21,713 nt of DNA from Kiritimatiellia bacterium (GTDB taxonomy: Bacteria > Verrucomicrobiota > Kiritimatiellia > RFP12 > UBA1067): contig JAFVCR010000188.1 in assembly GCA_017479035.1 (NCBI GenBank), forward strand, positions 1 to 21,713. Direction: 5' to 3'. Shown here in pieces: positions 15,041 through 21,713 of the stretch. A program made the translations under genes and the position numbers. Under the pieces are notes generated by a model. That model was not told the origin of the DNA, searched no databases, and saw only the letters and a program-made list of their open reading frames with translations. Position 1 is the stretch's first letter, and each line of letters opens with the position of its first letter.

Positions 15041-16765
15041 ATGAAAATGAACTTTGCATCATTGGTAGCAGTGCTTGTTTTTGCGTGTGCGGCATTCGGT
15101 GGCGAGCGGCAACCCCTCTGGCCGGTCGATGCTATGCCCGATGCGCAGCCGCACCAGTTCGCTGCAATGGCCAATATCGCGCGTAAAAAAGGTTTTGACC
15201 CCGGCGAATGGCGCATGCCTTGCATCGAATGGTTCGCCGCGCCCGCCAACCCAAACGGCAAATGCATGATTCTCATCTCCGGCGGTTCCTACAACGGCCT
15301 TGTGGATACCGGCCTCGTAAAGCAGTGGAGCGAGAGTTTCACCGCGCTCGGTTTCCAGTGCGTCAATCTCGTTTATCGCGTCCCCAGGCCGGAGAATCTC
15401 GAATTCTACCGCACCGCATGGGAGGATGGCCAGCGTGCCGTGCGCCTCGTGCGCAACGCTGCTGCGGAACGCCATTTCGACCCGGAACAAATCGGCATAG
15501 TTTCAATGAGCGCGGGCTCCCATCTCGCTACGCTGCTTGCCGCAAGTTCTGAAACTCCCGCATATCCGCGCATCGATGCCATCGACGACACCCCCGCGCA
15601 CGTCAACATCGCAATCGCTTTCGCCCCCGCATTCGTCCTCACGGACGGCTACGGCACCAAGAATACGCGCGGCGGCGATGCAATCGACTCTTCCCTCTCC
15701 CCCTGTTTCAAATTCGACTCTTCCACCTGCCCCATGTGCCTCCTCCACGGCGGTGCGGATCCATACTCCCCCATCGCCTCCACTCGCATCTACCGCGAAC
15801 TCCGCAAACGCTCCATCCCCGCCGAAATCCATCTCTTCCCCGGTCTCGGCCACGGTGCGCACGGCTTTGCCCGCGCCATCGAATTCCTGCGCCAGATGGA
15901 TTGGCTCGGCCCTCTTGGCGACGATGTAGCACTAATGGATCGCTTCCCTAGCGACGATGCCCGCGCCATCCACGAAAAACAAGACCTCTGGCCGGCCGGC
16001 TCAATTCCCGATGCGCAAGCCAATCAGAATATCCCGTATCTGGAATGGCACATCCCCGCGAAACTCTCCACGCAAGCACTGCTCGTATTGTGGTCCGGCG
16101 GCTCATACAACGGCTCCAGCCCAAACGGTTTCGAGGTCGCGCCCGTGCGCAGATTCCTCAATTCAAAAGGCATGGCCGTGGTCACCGTGGACTATCGCCA
16201 TCCGCGCCCGCAAAACGGCCTTGCCAAACACACTTCCGCTTGGCAGGACGCGCAGCGTGCAATCCGCCTCGTGCGCAGCGAGGCCGCCGCGCGCGGGTTC
16301 GACCCCGCCAGCATCGGCGTTATGGGCTCTTCCGCCGGTGGCCATCTTGCTTTGATGTGCGCCGCCTCTTCGCGCAGCATGGCGTATCTGCCCGTGGACG
16401 GCATAGACAAAACATCTTGCTCCGTGCAGTGGGGCGTGGCTGTCTACCCCGCATATACCTTGGTGGACGGCAAAGATTCCGGCGCGCTTGTGGACGAACT
16501 TGTTTTCGACCCCGCCACTCCTCCAATGCTCTTCCTTCATGGCGATGCGGACGGCCACCCCGCAATGGCATCCGTCAAAGCATGGGAGAAAATGCGGCGC
16601 ATGGGCATCCAGAGCGAACTGCACACCCTCGTGCGCCGTGGCCATTGTTTCCAGCGCGCTGCCGCCCCTCTCACCGCGTCTTTCAACTTCATGGATCGTA
16701 TATGGGATTTCATCTCCGCCAACGTCCTCACCCGCGAAGAACGCCGCGCCCTGCCGATCCATTGA
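15041..16765 (+). CDS. Secreted tandem alpha/beta-hydrolase (two esterase domains in one chain)
   Basis: A 574-residue protein with a signal peptide (MKMNFASLVAVLVFACAAFGG) and two homologous alpha/beta-hydrolase domains of the acetyl-esterase / BD-FAE-like type. Each begins with an LWP..-x-PDAQ segment (about 27-37 and 318-328). Each has GGSYNG for the oxyanion region, then a PRP...AW-D-QRA-RLVR block and a nucleophile elbow. Both triads look complete: S157 (SMSAG), D240 and H274; S431 (GSSAG), D504 and H535. Probable substrates are ester groups (acetyl or feruloyl) on plant polysaccharides, fitting the nearby GH51, but this is inferred. Start chosen for the signal peptide and the -10 box 6 nt upstream. 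The TGA stop codon abuts element B. Confidence 0.85.
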   Translation: MKMNFASLVAVLVFACAAFGGERQPLWPVDAMPDAQPHQFAAMANIARKKGFDPGEWRMPCIEWFAAPANPNGKCMILISGGSYNGLVDTGLVKQWSESFTALGFQCVNLVYRVPRPENLEFYRTAWEDGQRAVRLVRNAAAERHFDPEQIGIVSMSAGSHLATLLAASSETPAYPRIDAIDDTPAHVNIAIAFAPAFVLTDGYGTKNTRGGDAIDSSLSPCFKFDSSTCPMCLLHGGADPYSPIASTRIYRELRKRSIPAEIHLFPGLGHGAHGFARAIEFLRQMDWLGPLGDDVALMDRFPSDDARAIHEKQDLWPAGSIPDAQANQNIPYLEWHIPAKLSTQALLVLWSGGSYNGSSPNGFEVAPVRRFLNSKGMAVVTVDYRHPRPQNGLAKHTSAWQDAQRAIRLVRSEAAARGFDPASIGVMGSSAGGHLALMCAASSRSMAYLPVDGIDKTSCSVQWGVAVYPAYTLVDGKDSGALVDELVFDPATPPMLFLHGDADGHPAMASVKAWEKMRRMGIQSELHTLVRRGHCFQRAAAPLTASFNFMDRIWDFISANVLTREERRALPIH

Positions 16766-16978
16766 TTGCACGCTTAAAATAGTTTGCAGTGTGTAGTTTG
16801 CAGTTTGCAGTTGTCGCGCTGTATCCATAACTGCACACTGCAAATCCTCCGCGGGCGAGACGCCCGCGTCCCCACAGTACACACACTCTCGAATCTCTCG
16901 TGCCTCTGCGTTGATTGCATTTTCAAACTGCACACTGCACACTGCAAACTGCAAACTACTGCGGGGATAAGCGTGTGA
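16764..16978. repeat. Element B: inverted copy of element A with its flanks
   Basis: The core element is 16780-16958, with 31-bp inverted ends built from TTTGCAG-like heptamers (16780-16810 and 16928-16958). The 59 bp at 16824-16882 are the exact reverse complement of 3409-3467 in element A. A 21-bp match across the end and flank (16769-16789 against 3502-3522) shows that the repeat extends past the heptamers to TAAGCGTG. The other half differs from A: it carries a block with CTCTGCGTTGATTGCAT that instead matches element C. The left flank overlaps the esterase stop codon. No coding capacity. Confidence 0.88.
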
Positions 16979-16990
16979 TTGCAAGAAACT

Positions 16991-17019
16991 TTGCAAACAT
17001 CCGGGAAATGTGATATAAT
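16991..17019 (+). promoter_or_regulatory. Promoter of the DUF2723 gene
   Basis: TTGCAA (16991-16996), 17 bp, then TATAAT (17014-17019), with TGTGA before the -10. It starts 32 bp after element B and gives a leader of about 35 nt. Confidence 0.8.
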
Positions 17020-17059
17020 GGGTGTTCCGCGCGTGCACAATCATCATGCGGAACGTAAA

Positions 17060-20000
17060 ATGAAATTCAGGGAATTTATCCGCAACATTCTTTCAGTAGA
17101 ACCTGCAAAAGGGCGTTTCTTCCGCCCTGTGGACTGGACTGCCTTCTGGGGAGCCACGGCGATTGCGTTTCTCGTATACTTCTTCACTCTGGGGCCGTCC
17201 GTAGGGCTTGAAGACTCCGGCGAACTTGCCACTGCCGGCGACCATCTAGGCGTTCCGCATCCGCCGGGCTATCCGTTCTGGACGCTTTGCAGTTATCTCT
17301 TCTGCCGGCTTTTCTCGTGGGTCACGTATCAAGGCCATCCCACGCCTGCATACGCTATAAGCCTTCTCTCCGCCGTGTTTGGCGCGCTTGCTGCGGGTTG
17401 CGCGGCAATGCTCATAACGCGCTCCGCATCTGATTGGCTCGACGGCAACCGGTCATCTTCCGCCAGCATATCCGCCTCGTCCTCCCCCGCCGTGAACGCG
17501 AAAATCGCACTTGCGGCCGGGCTTGGCGGCTCGCTCGTGTTTGCGTTCTCGCCTGTGGAATGGTCGCAATCCACCATCGTGGAAATCTATTCCCTCAACG
17601 CGCTGTTTTTGATGGCCGTGTTTCTCTTTTCCTACCGTTGGATGCGTAAACCCTCGGATCGCGTTTTGTGGGCCGCCGCATTCGTGTTCGGCCTCGGCCT
17701 CACGAACTATCAGGTTTTGCTCCTTGCCATAGTGCCGCTTGCAATAATCATATTCCTGCGCAACATCCGCCTTTTCCGCGATACCGTAGCACTAGCCATC
17801 CCCGTGGCACTCATGGCACTTACCTTGAGCGTCGCTTCTCTCGACCGCGCCAGCAACCTGATGGATGCCGATGTAATTCCCAAGCATCTGCCCGTGGGCG
17901 AAGCCGCGCTCGTAATCGACAGCGGCCGGCAGAGCGTCACTAACCAGACGATGAAAAGTTCCTCTGCCGAAGACCTGCCCGCCGCCCGCTGGGACGGCCA
18001 CGGCCGGATGCATCTGGACGTAAACGCGTTTGCGGCGCGGACCCCACCCGGCTGGTTGCTGTGGATAGCCTTCCTGCTTGCCGCGTCGGCTCCCGTTGCA
18101 GGTGCATGGCGCAAACGGCGCGGCGCGAATGCCGCCGGCGTGCGCCATGCCGTGCTTGCCACTGGCATGACGGGCGTGGCACTCGCCCTCGCCGCCGGCA
18201 CGATATTTGCGCATACCGAGTTCTGGACCCGCGAATACGAAGCTCCCCTCGCGCCGCTTGTGCAGCCGTTCGTATACGTTTCGATAGGCGCAATGCTTGC
18301 ACTTGCGTGCACGCTTGCGGCGGCTGCCGCACTTGCACCCGATGGCGAAAACGAGTCTGCCGGGAAATTCTCCACGCTTCTTGCCGGTGCGGCAGCGGCG
18401 GGTGCGCTTGCGGTAGTCATCGCCATGTGCGTGCCGGCCGCAGGGCTTGGCGGCTACATTGGCGAGCTTCGTTCCATGACCGGGCATGATGCGTTGCAGA
18501 TTGCAGGGCTTGCCGCGCTTTTTGCGCTTACGGCATTCACGCCGCGCGGGCTTGCCTTTGCAGTCCCCGTTGCGGCGGTGCAGCTCTCTGCAATGTTCCT
18601 TTTGCACAACGGCGCGCTGAACGGGCTAACTCATCCGCAGAGCTGGTGGTTCTTCTGGCCGATTTTGTGGAATCTTGCAGCACTCGCGCTTGCGTATGTC
18701 GCGCTGCCCACGGGTCCGTCCATCGCACCCGCATTCCTTTTCGGAGAGTTGGGAGTGTCGTTCTACGCATACATGCCGCTTGTTTCCGACTTGCGCAATC
18801 CGCCGATGAACTGGGGCTATCCGCGCACTTGGGAAGGTTTCAAACACGCTCTCACGCGCGGCCAGTATGAAGCGATAACCATGCCCGACATTTTTTCAAA
18901 GGCAGGTTTCAACGAGTTCCTCGACCAGTTGGGATTCTATTTTGAAGACTTGCGCTTGCAGTTCACGCTCGTTGCAGCCGCCCTCGCCGCGCTGCCGTTC
19001 ACGCTGTGGCGCGTCACTATTAAAACGTCCAAACGCATCTTCTCCGCAAATGCATTCGTCCCCGCCGCGATACTTTACGCAACGGTGGCGGCGCTCGTGG
19101 CGGTCTTTTCCGAACTGCTTGAAAACGTCGGCGATGGCGAAGTGCCCCTGCGCCTTGACAAGTGGCTGCTTGCATTGCTTGGCATCCTTGCGCTCGCAGG
19201 CCTTGCCGTGCTTGCTAAAGATCAAATCGTCTCGCTCCTGCGCCAGCTCTCCATTCTCCCGGAACGTTCATCCTCCCATACTGGCGAAGACGCGTCCACC
19301 GGTGCTGAAATCTCCGTAAAGTTTGGCGCGGACAGCGTCATCCAACAGTGGCTCATCGCATCCGGCGCGTGCTTCGCGGTTATGTCGCTCCTGCTAATCG
19401 CGCTTGCCAAAACGAAGGGCGACATCCAAGACGGCTTCATCCAGAAAGTCAAATTCATTTCCTCTCACGGCATCTTCTCGCTGTGGATCGGCTACGGCCT
19501 CGCGCTGGGGCTTGCTTTTGCAAACCGCATCGCATCGCGCATCCTGCGGCGGCGGCCTCGCGCGCTGCGCATCGCATTTGCGCTTTTGTGCGTTGCGGCG
19601 GCACTCACCGCCGCCATACCCGTCTACGAAAACTACACCAACGACCGCCTCGTATTCGCAATGGGTTCCGCCGAGCAGAACGGGCATACCTTCGGCTGGC
19701 AGTTTGGCAACTACCAGCTGCGCGGCGCGAATGCCATCCGCGAAGAACTTTCTGCCGACGAAGAACCTCTCCCCAATCCTCTCTATCCGCCTGAAATGAG
19801 CGAAGGCGCGATATTCTTCGGCGGGACGGATCCGGGGCGTTTCGTACCCACGTACATGGTCTACTCCGCCGGCGTGCGCCCCGATGTGTTCCTCATCACG
19901 CAGAATGCTTTGGCGGACGAAACATACATGTCCGTCGAGCGCGATCTCTACGGCAACGACATCTGGATCCCAGCGAAAGAGGACTCCTCCGATGCGTTCG

Positions 20001-21169
20001 GGATATACGTCTCCGAAGTCCGCTCCGGCAAACGTCCCCCCAATCCCGGTCTTTCCGAGCACAACGGGCGCGTGCAGGTGATCGGTGCTCTCGGCGTGAT
20101 GGAGATAAACGGCATCATCACTAAAATGATGTTCGACAGGGAACGCCTGCGCCACGATTTCTACGTGGAGGAATCTTACGCTATCAAGTGGATGTATCCG
20201 TATCTCCAGCCGCACGGCCTCATAATGAAAATCGCGCCGGAACCGGCCGACATCCCGGGCTCCACCGTCCGCAACGATATGGAATTCTGGGACTGGTACC
20301 GCCGCCGCCTGTTGCGCGACAAGGCCTTCCGGCGCGACTTCCCCGCGCAAAAGGCATTCTCCAAATTGCGCTCCGCCATCGCCGGGCTCTACTCCAACCA
20401 AGGCTTCCCCGCGCAGGCCGCACAAGCCTATCGTGAAGCGGTGATGCTATATCCAGCCTCGCCGGAGGCCGGTTTCCGCTATTTGCAGGAGGTGCTCTTC
20501 CCGCTGCGCAAGTGGGAGGTCGTGCGCGACATTCTGGACTACAACGATCGCGTAGACCCCAACAACACCCGCACTGGCGCGATAAAGGATTTGCTTTCGT
20601 CCATAGACGAGATAGAAGGGCGCATAGACGAAATACTTTCCCACGAAAGCGAAGGCAAACCCCTTGCCGCCACGGAAGCCCTAGAACTTGCGGAACTTTA
20701 TATCGCAAACTCGCAGTCCGCCAAGGCGGCGGTGCGTTTGCGCGAACTGCTCGCCCGTCCGGGAGCCGATAGTTCCTGGGGGCTGCTCTACCGCGTTGCG
20801 ATGCTCCAGAGCCGTGCGCATCTGCGCGGCGATGCCGCCCGCACGATGCAAAAGGCCGTTGCCGCAATGCCGCCAACCACTACCGGTGCACCTTCGTATC
20901 TTGCCACCGCCGGCAAGATACTTGCAGAAGGCGGCCTCCACGAGGATGCAATCGATGCGTTCGGCAAACGCGTCGCCGCCTCGCCGCGCGATTGGGTCAC
21001 GTTGGTGGCTATGGCAAAATCCTTTGCCGCGCTCGGCCGAGAAAAGGATGCGCTTGAAGCAATTCGCGCCGCATTCATCGCCAACGAGGCCGAATCCCTC
21101 AAGCGTGTAGTGGGAGACGAAACACTCCTCCGCATCGCATCTCCTCTGCTTGGCACGCGGCATCGATAA
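17060..21169 (+). CDS. DUF2723 (GT117-type) membrane glycosyltransferase with C-terminal TPR repeats
   Basis: A 1,369-residue polytopic membrane protein. The N-terminus carries the DUF2723 signature: a first membrane helix, then TLGPSVGLEDSGELATAG and HLGVPHPPGYPFW (residues about 43-74). The family is a GT-C-fold group related to protein O-mannosyltransferases; the Asp/Glu of EDSGE (51-55) is the probable catalytic acidic site. Many hydrophobic segments follow to about residue 860. A non-membrane domain (about 870-1090) contains FFGGTDPGRFVPTYMVYSAG and VRPDVFLITQNAL. The last 270 residues hold about five TPR-like units, such as GFPAQAAQAYREAVMLYP and GREKDALEAIRAAF. The start MKFREFIRN follows GCGGAACG. 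It probably moves a sugar from a lipid carrier to exported protein or glycan; donor and acceptor are unknown. Confidence 0.85.
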   Translation: MKFREFIRNILSVEPAKGRFFRPVDWTAFWGATAIAFLVYFFTLGPSVGLEDSGELATAGDHLGVPHPPGYPFWTLCSYLFCRLFSWVTYQGHPTPAYAISLLSAVFGALAAGCAAMLITRSASDWLDGNRSSSASISASSSPAVNAKIALAAGLGGSLVFAFSPVEWSQSTIVEIYSLNALFLMAVFLFSYRWMRKPSDRVLWAAAFVFGLGLTNYQVLLLAIVPLAIIIFLRNIRLFRDTVALAIPVALMALTLSVASLDRASNLMDADVIPKHLPVGEAALVIDSGRQSVTNQTMKSSSAEDLPAARWDGHGRMHLDVNAFAARTPPGWLLWIAFLLAASAPVAGAWRKRRGANAAGVRHAVLATGMTGVALALAAGTIFAHTEFWTREYEAPLAPLVQPFVYVSIGAMLALACTLAAAAALAPDGENESAGKFSTLLAGAAAAGALAVVIAMCVPAAGLGGYIGELRSMTGHDALQIAGLAALFALTAFTPRGLAFAVPVAAVQLSAMFLLHNGALNGLTHPQSWWFFWPILWNLAALALAYVALPTGPSIAPAFLFGELGVSFYAYMPLVSDLRNPPMNWGYPRTWEGFKHALTRGQYEAITMPDIFSKAGFNEFLDQLGFYFEDLRLQFTLVAAALAALPFTLWRVTIKTSKRIFSANAFVPAAILYATVAALVAVFSELLENVGDGEVPLRLDKWLLALLGILALAGLAVLAKDQIVSLLRQLSILPERSSSHTGEDASTGAEISVKFGADSVIQQWLIASGACFAVMSLLLIALAKTKGDIQDGFIQKVKFISSHGIFSLWIGYGLALGLAFANRIASRILRRRPRALRIAFALLCVAAALTAAIPVYENYTNDRLVFAMGSAEQNGHTFGWQFGNYQLRGANAIREELSADEEPLPNPLYPPEMSEGAIFFGGTDPGRFVPTYMVYSAGVRPDVFLITQNALADETYMSVERDLYGNDIWIPAKEDSSDAFGIYVSEVRSGKRPPNPGLSEHNGRVQVIGALGVMEINGIITKMMFDRERLRHDFYVEESYAIKWMYPYLQPHGLIMKIAPEPADIPGSTVRNDMEFWDWYRRRLLRDKAFRRDFPAQKAFSKLRSAIAGLYSNQGFPAQAAQAYREAVMLYPASPEAGFRYLQEVLFPLRKWEVVRDILDYNDRVDPNNTRTGAIKDLLSSIDEIEGRIDEILSHESEGKPLAATEALELAELYIANSQSAKAAVRLRELLARPGADSSWGLLYRVAMLQSRAHLRGDAARTMQKAVAAMPPTTTGAPSYLATAGKILAEGGLHEDAIDAFGKRVAASPRDWVTLVAMAKSFAALGREKDALEAIRAAFIANEAESLKRVVGDETLLRIASPLLGTRHR

Positions 21170-21196
21170 GCGTGCAATCCAGTCCTCTAGGATATG

Positions 21197-21220
21197 GCGC
21201 GGGCATCTGCCCGCGCTTTT
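21197..21220 (+). terminator. Rho-independent terminator of the DUF2723 gene
   Basis: GCGCGGGC-ATCT-GCCCGCGC followed by TTTT, 27 bp after the stop codon. An 8-bp perfect GC stem with a 4-nt loop. Confidence 0.82.
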
Positions 21221-21270
21221 CCATATATTCCGCATATGTGCAATTCCGTCCGCCGCTTTGTTCCGAAATG

Positions 21271-21418
21271 ATTAGGCCGACCTAATTAAGTAATTAGATC
21301 GATCAAATTGAGTGATTAGGTCGGCCTAATACAACAATTAGGTCGGCATAATGCAACAATTAGGTCGGCCTAATGCAACAATTAGGTCGACCTAATCTAG
21401 TAATTTGAACGACCTGAA
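21271..21418. repeat. Seven-unit, 22-bp-period array of near-palindromes
   Basis: Units of 16 bp start at 21271, 21293, 21315, 21337, 21359, 21381 and 21403, each separated by a 6-bp spacer, so the period is exactly 22. The consensus is ATTAGGTCGGCCTAAT with arms ATTAGG/CCTAAT. Unit 1 has the centre reversed, unit 6 (ATTAGGTCGACCTAAT) is a perfect palindrome, and units 2 and 7 are degenerate. Spacers of the central units are ACAACA or GCAACA. It could be a multi-site operator, iterons or an RNA hairpin string; no gene in the window explains it. Confidence 0.9.
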
Positions 21419-21454
21419 TTTTTCTGCACGCCCTAGAGACGGAAAAAGATACGT

Positions 21455-21497
21455 CTGCCGCCCGGGGGTGAAGCGCAGCGTAACCCCCGGGCGGCAG
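21455..21497. repeat. 15-bp perfect hairpin at the edge of element C
   Basis: Perfect 15-bp arms (21455-21469 and 21483-21497; CTGCCGCCCGGGGGT and its reverse complement) with a 13-nt loop GAAGCGCAGCGTA. A diverged, inverted counterpart lies at 3602-3628 beside element A. Confidence 0.85.
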
Positions 21498-21713
21498 AAT
21501 ATGCTCTTCATGCACTCTTGCACTTGGATGAGACACCCTTATCCCGGGTTTGCATTAATGCAATCAACGCAGAGGCGCAGAGATGCAGAGGCGCAGAGAT
21601 TCGAGAGAGTGTGTACTGTGGGGACGCGGGCGTCTCGCCCGCGGAGGGTTTACATTGTGCAGTTCTTGTTAGCAATATCCACACCCACTGTGTACTGTGG
21701 GGACGCGGGCGTC
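21498..21713. repeat. Element C: composite copy of the mosaic repeat, cut by the window end
   Basis: From left to right: the reverse complement of the element A flank (21498-21547); a GCAATCAACGCAGAGGCGCA block with an internal duplication of GAGGCGCAGAGAT, matching element B; the first 37 bp of the shared core (21611-21647) exactly; then the CTTG[C/T]TAGCAAT block of element A (21663-21689); and a second core start (21690-21713). It joins A-type and B-type halves and lacks the TTTGCAG inverted ends. Confidence 0.82.

Noticed and set aside
19394..20425. 343-codon open frame on the minus strand inside the DUF2723 gene
   Set aside because: Antisense shadow; the plus strand carries a continuous membrane protein with TPR repeats.
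21271..21418. CRISPR array
   Set aside because: Repeat units of 16 bp and spacers of 6 bp that are themselves similar are outside CRISPR dimensions, and no cas gene is present.

Overview
The window is about 60% GC chromosomal DNA from a bacterium, densely packed with genes and using a mixture of Shine-Dalgarno and apparently leaderless starts. Gene content is housekeeping (RdgB/HAM1, AspRS, MetH, PdxST) mixed with polysaccharide metabolism: a GH51 arabinofuranosidase, a GHL10 hydrolase with a Tat signal, a tandem esterase, UDP-xylose synthase and a FucO-type reductase. A very large DUF2723 glycosyltransferase with a TPR tail and the intergenic repeats suggest the PVC superphylum. A gut- or rumen-type Kiritimatiellae/Lentisphaerae-like organism is my best guess, but this is inference: there is no rRNA here.

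Layout. (1) 1-3159, minus strand: rdgB -> GHL10 hydrolase -> fucO (cut by the window edge), a tight operon from one clear promoter. (2) 3196-3923: no gene; a MITE-like mosaic repeat (element A), its hairpin-rich flank and an AT hairpin. (3) 3924-7358, minus: uxs, then aspS, then a CPBP membrane protease; an inverted-repeat insert and a doubtful 51-codon frame lie between aspS and the protease. (4) 7480-9354, plus: GH51, divergent from uxs. (5) 9592-13514, minus: pdxS-pdxT, then metH with its own promoter. (6) 13610-14983, plus: a MocR/PdxR-like regulator divergent from pdxST. (7) 15041-16765, plus: a duplicated alpha/beta hydrolase, followed by element B. (8) 17060-21169, plus: the DUF2723-TPR protein. 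(9) 21170-21713: no gene; a terminator, a 22-bp-period array of near-palindromes, a 15-bp perfect hairpin and a composite third copy of the repeat family (element C).

Three things stand out. The MocR/PdxR-like regulator has Arg where the PLP-binding Lys should be and Ala where the ring-contacting Tyr should be. The repeats in regions 2, 7 and 9 are built from shared modules: elements A and B carry an identical 59-bp core in opposite orientation and have heptamer-built terminal inverted repeats. The 21271-21418 array of seven near-palindromes at an exact 22-bp period has no assigned role. Promoters are also unusually uniform: five carry TTGC[A/C]A-N17-TATAAT, and four genes have the -10 box only about 6-7 nt before the ATG, which predicts leaderless mRNAs.
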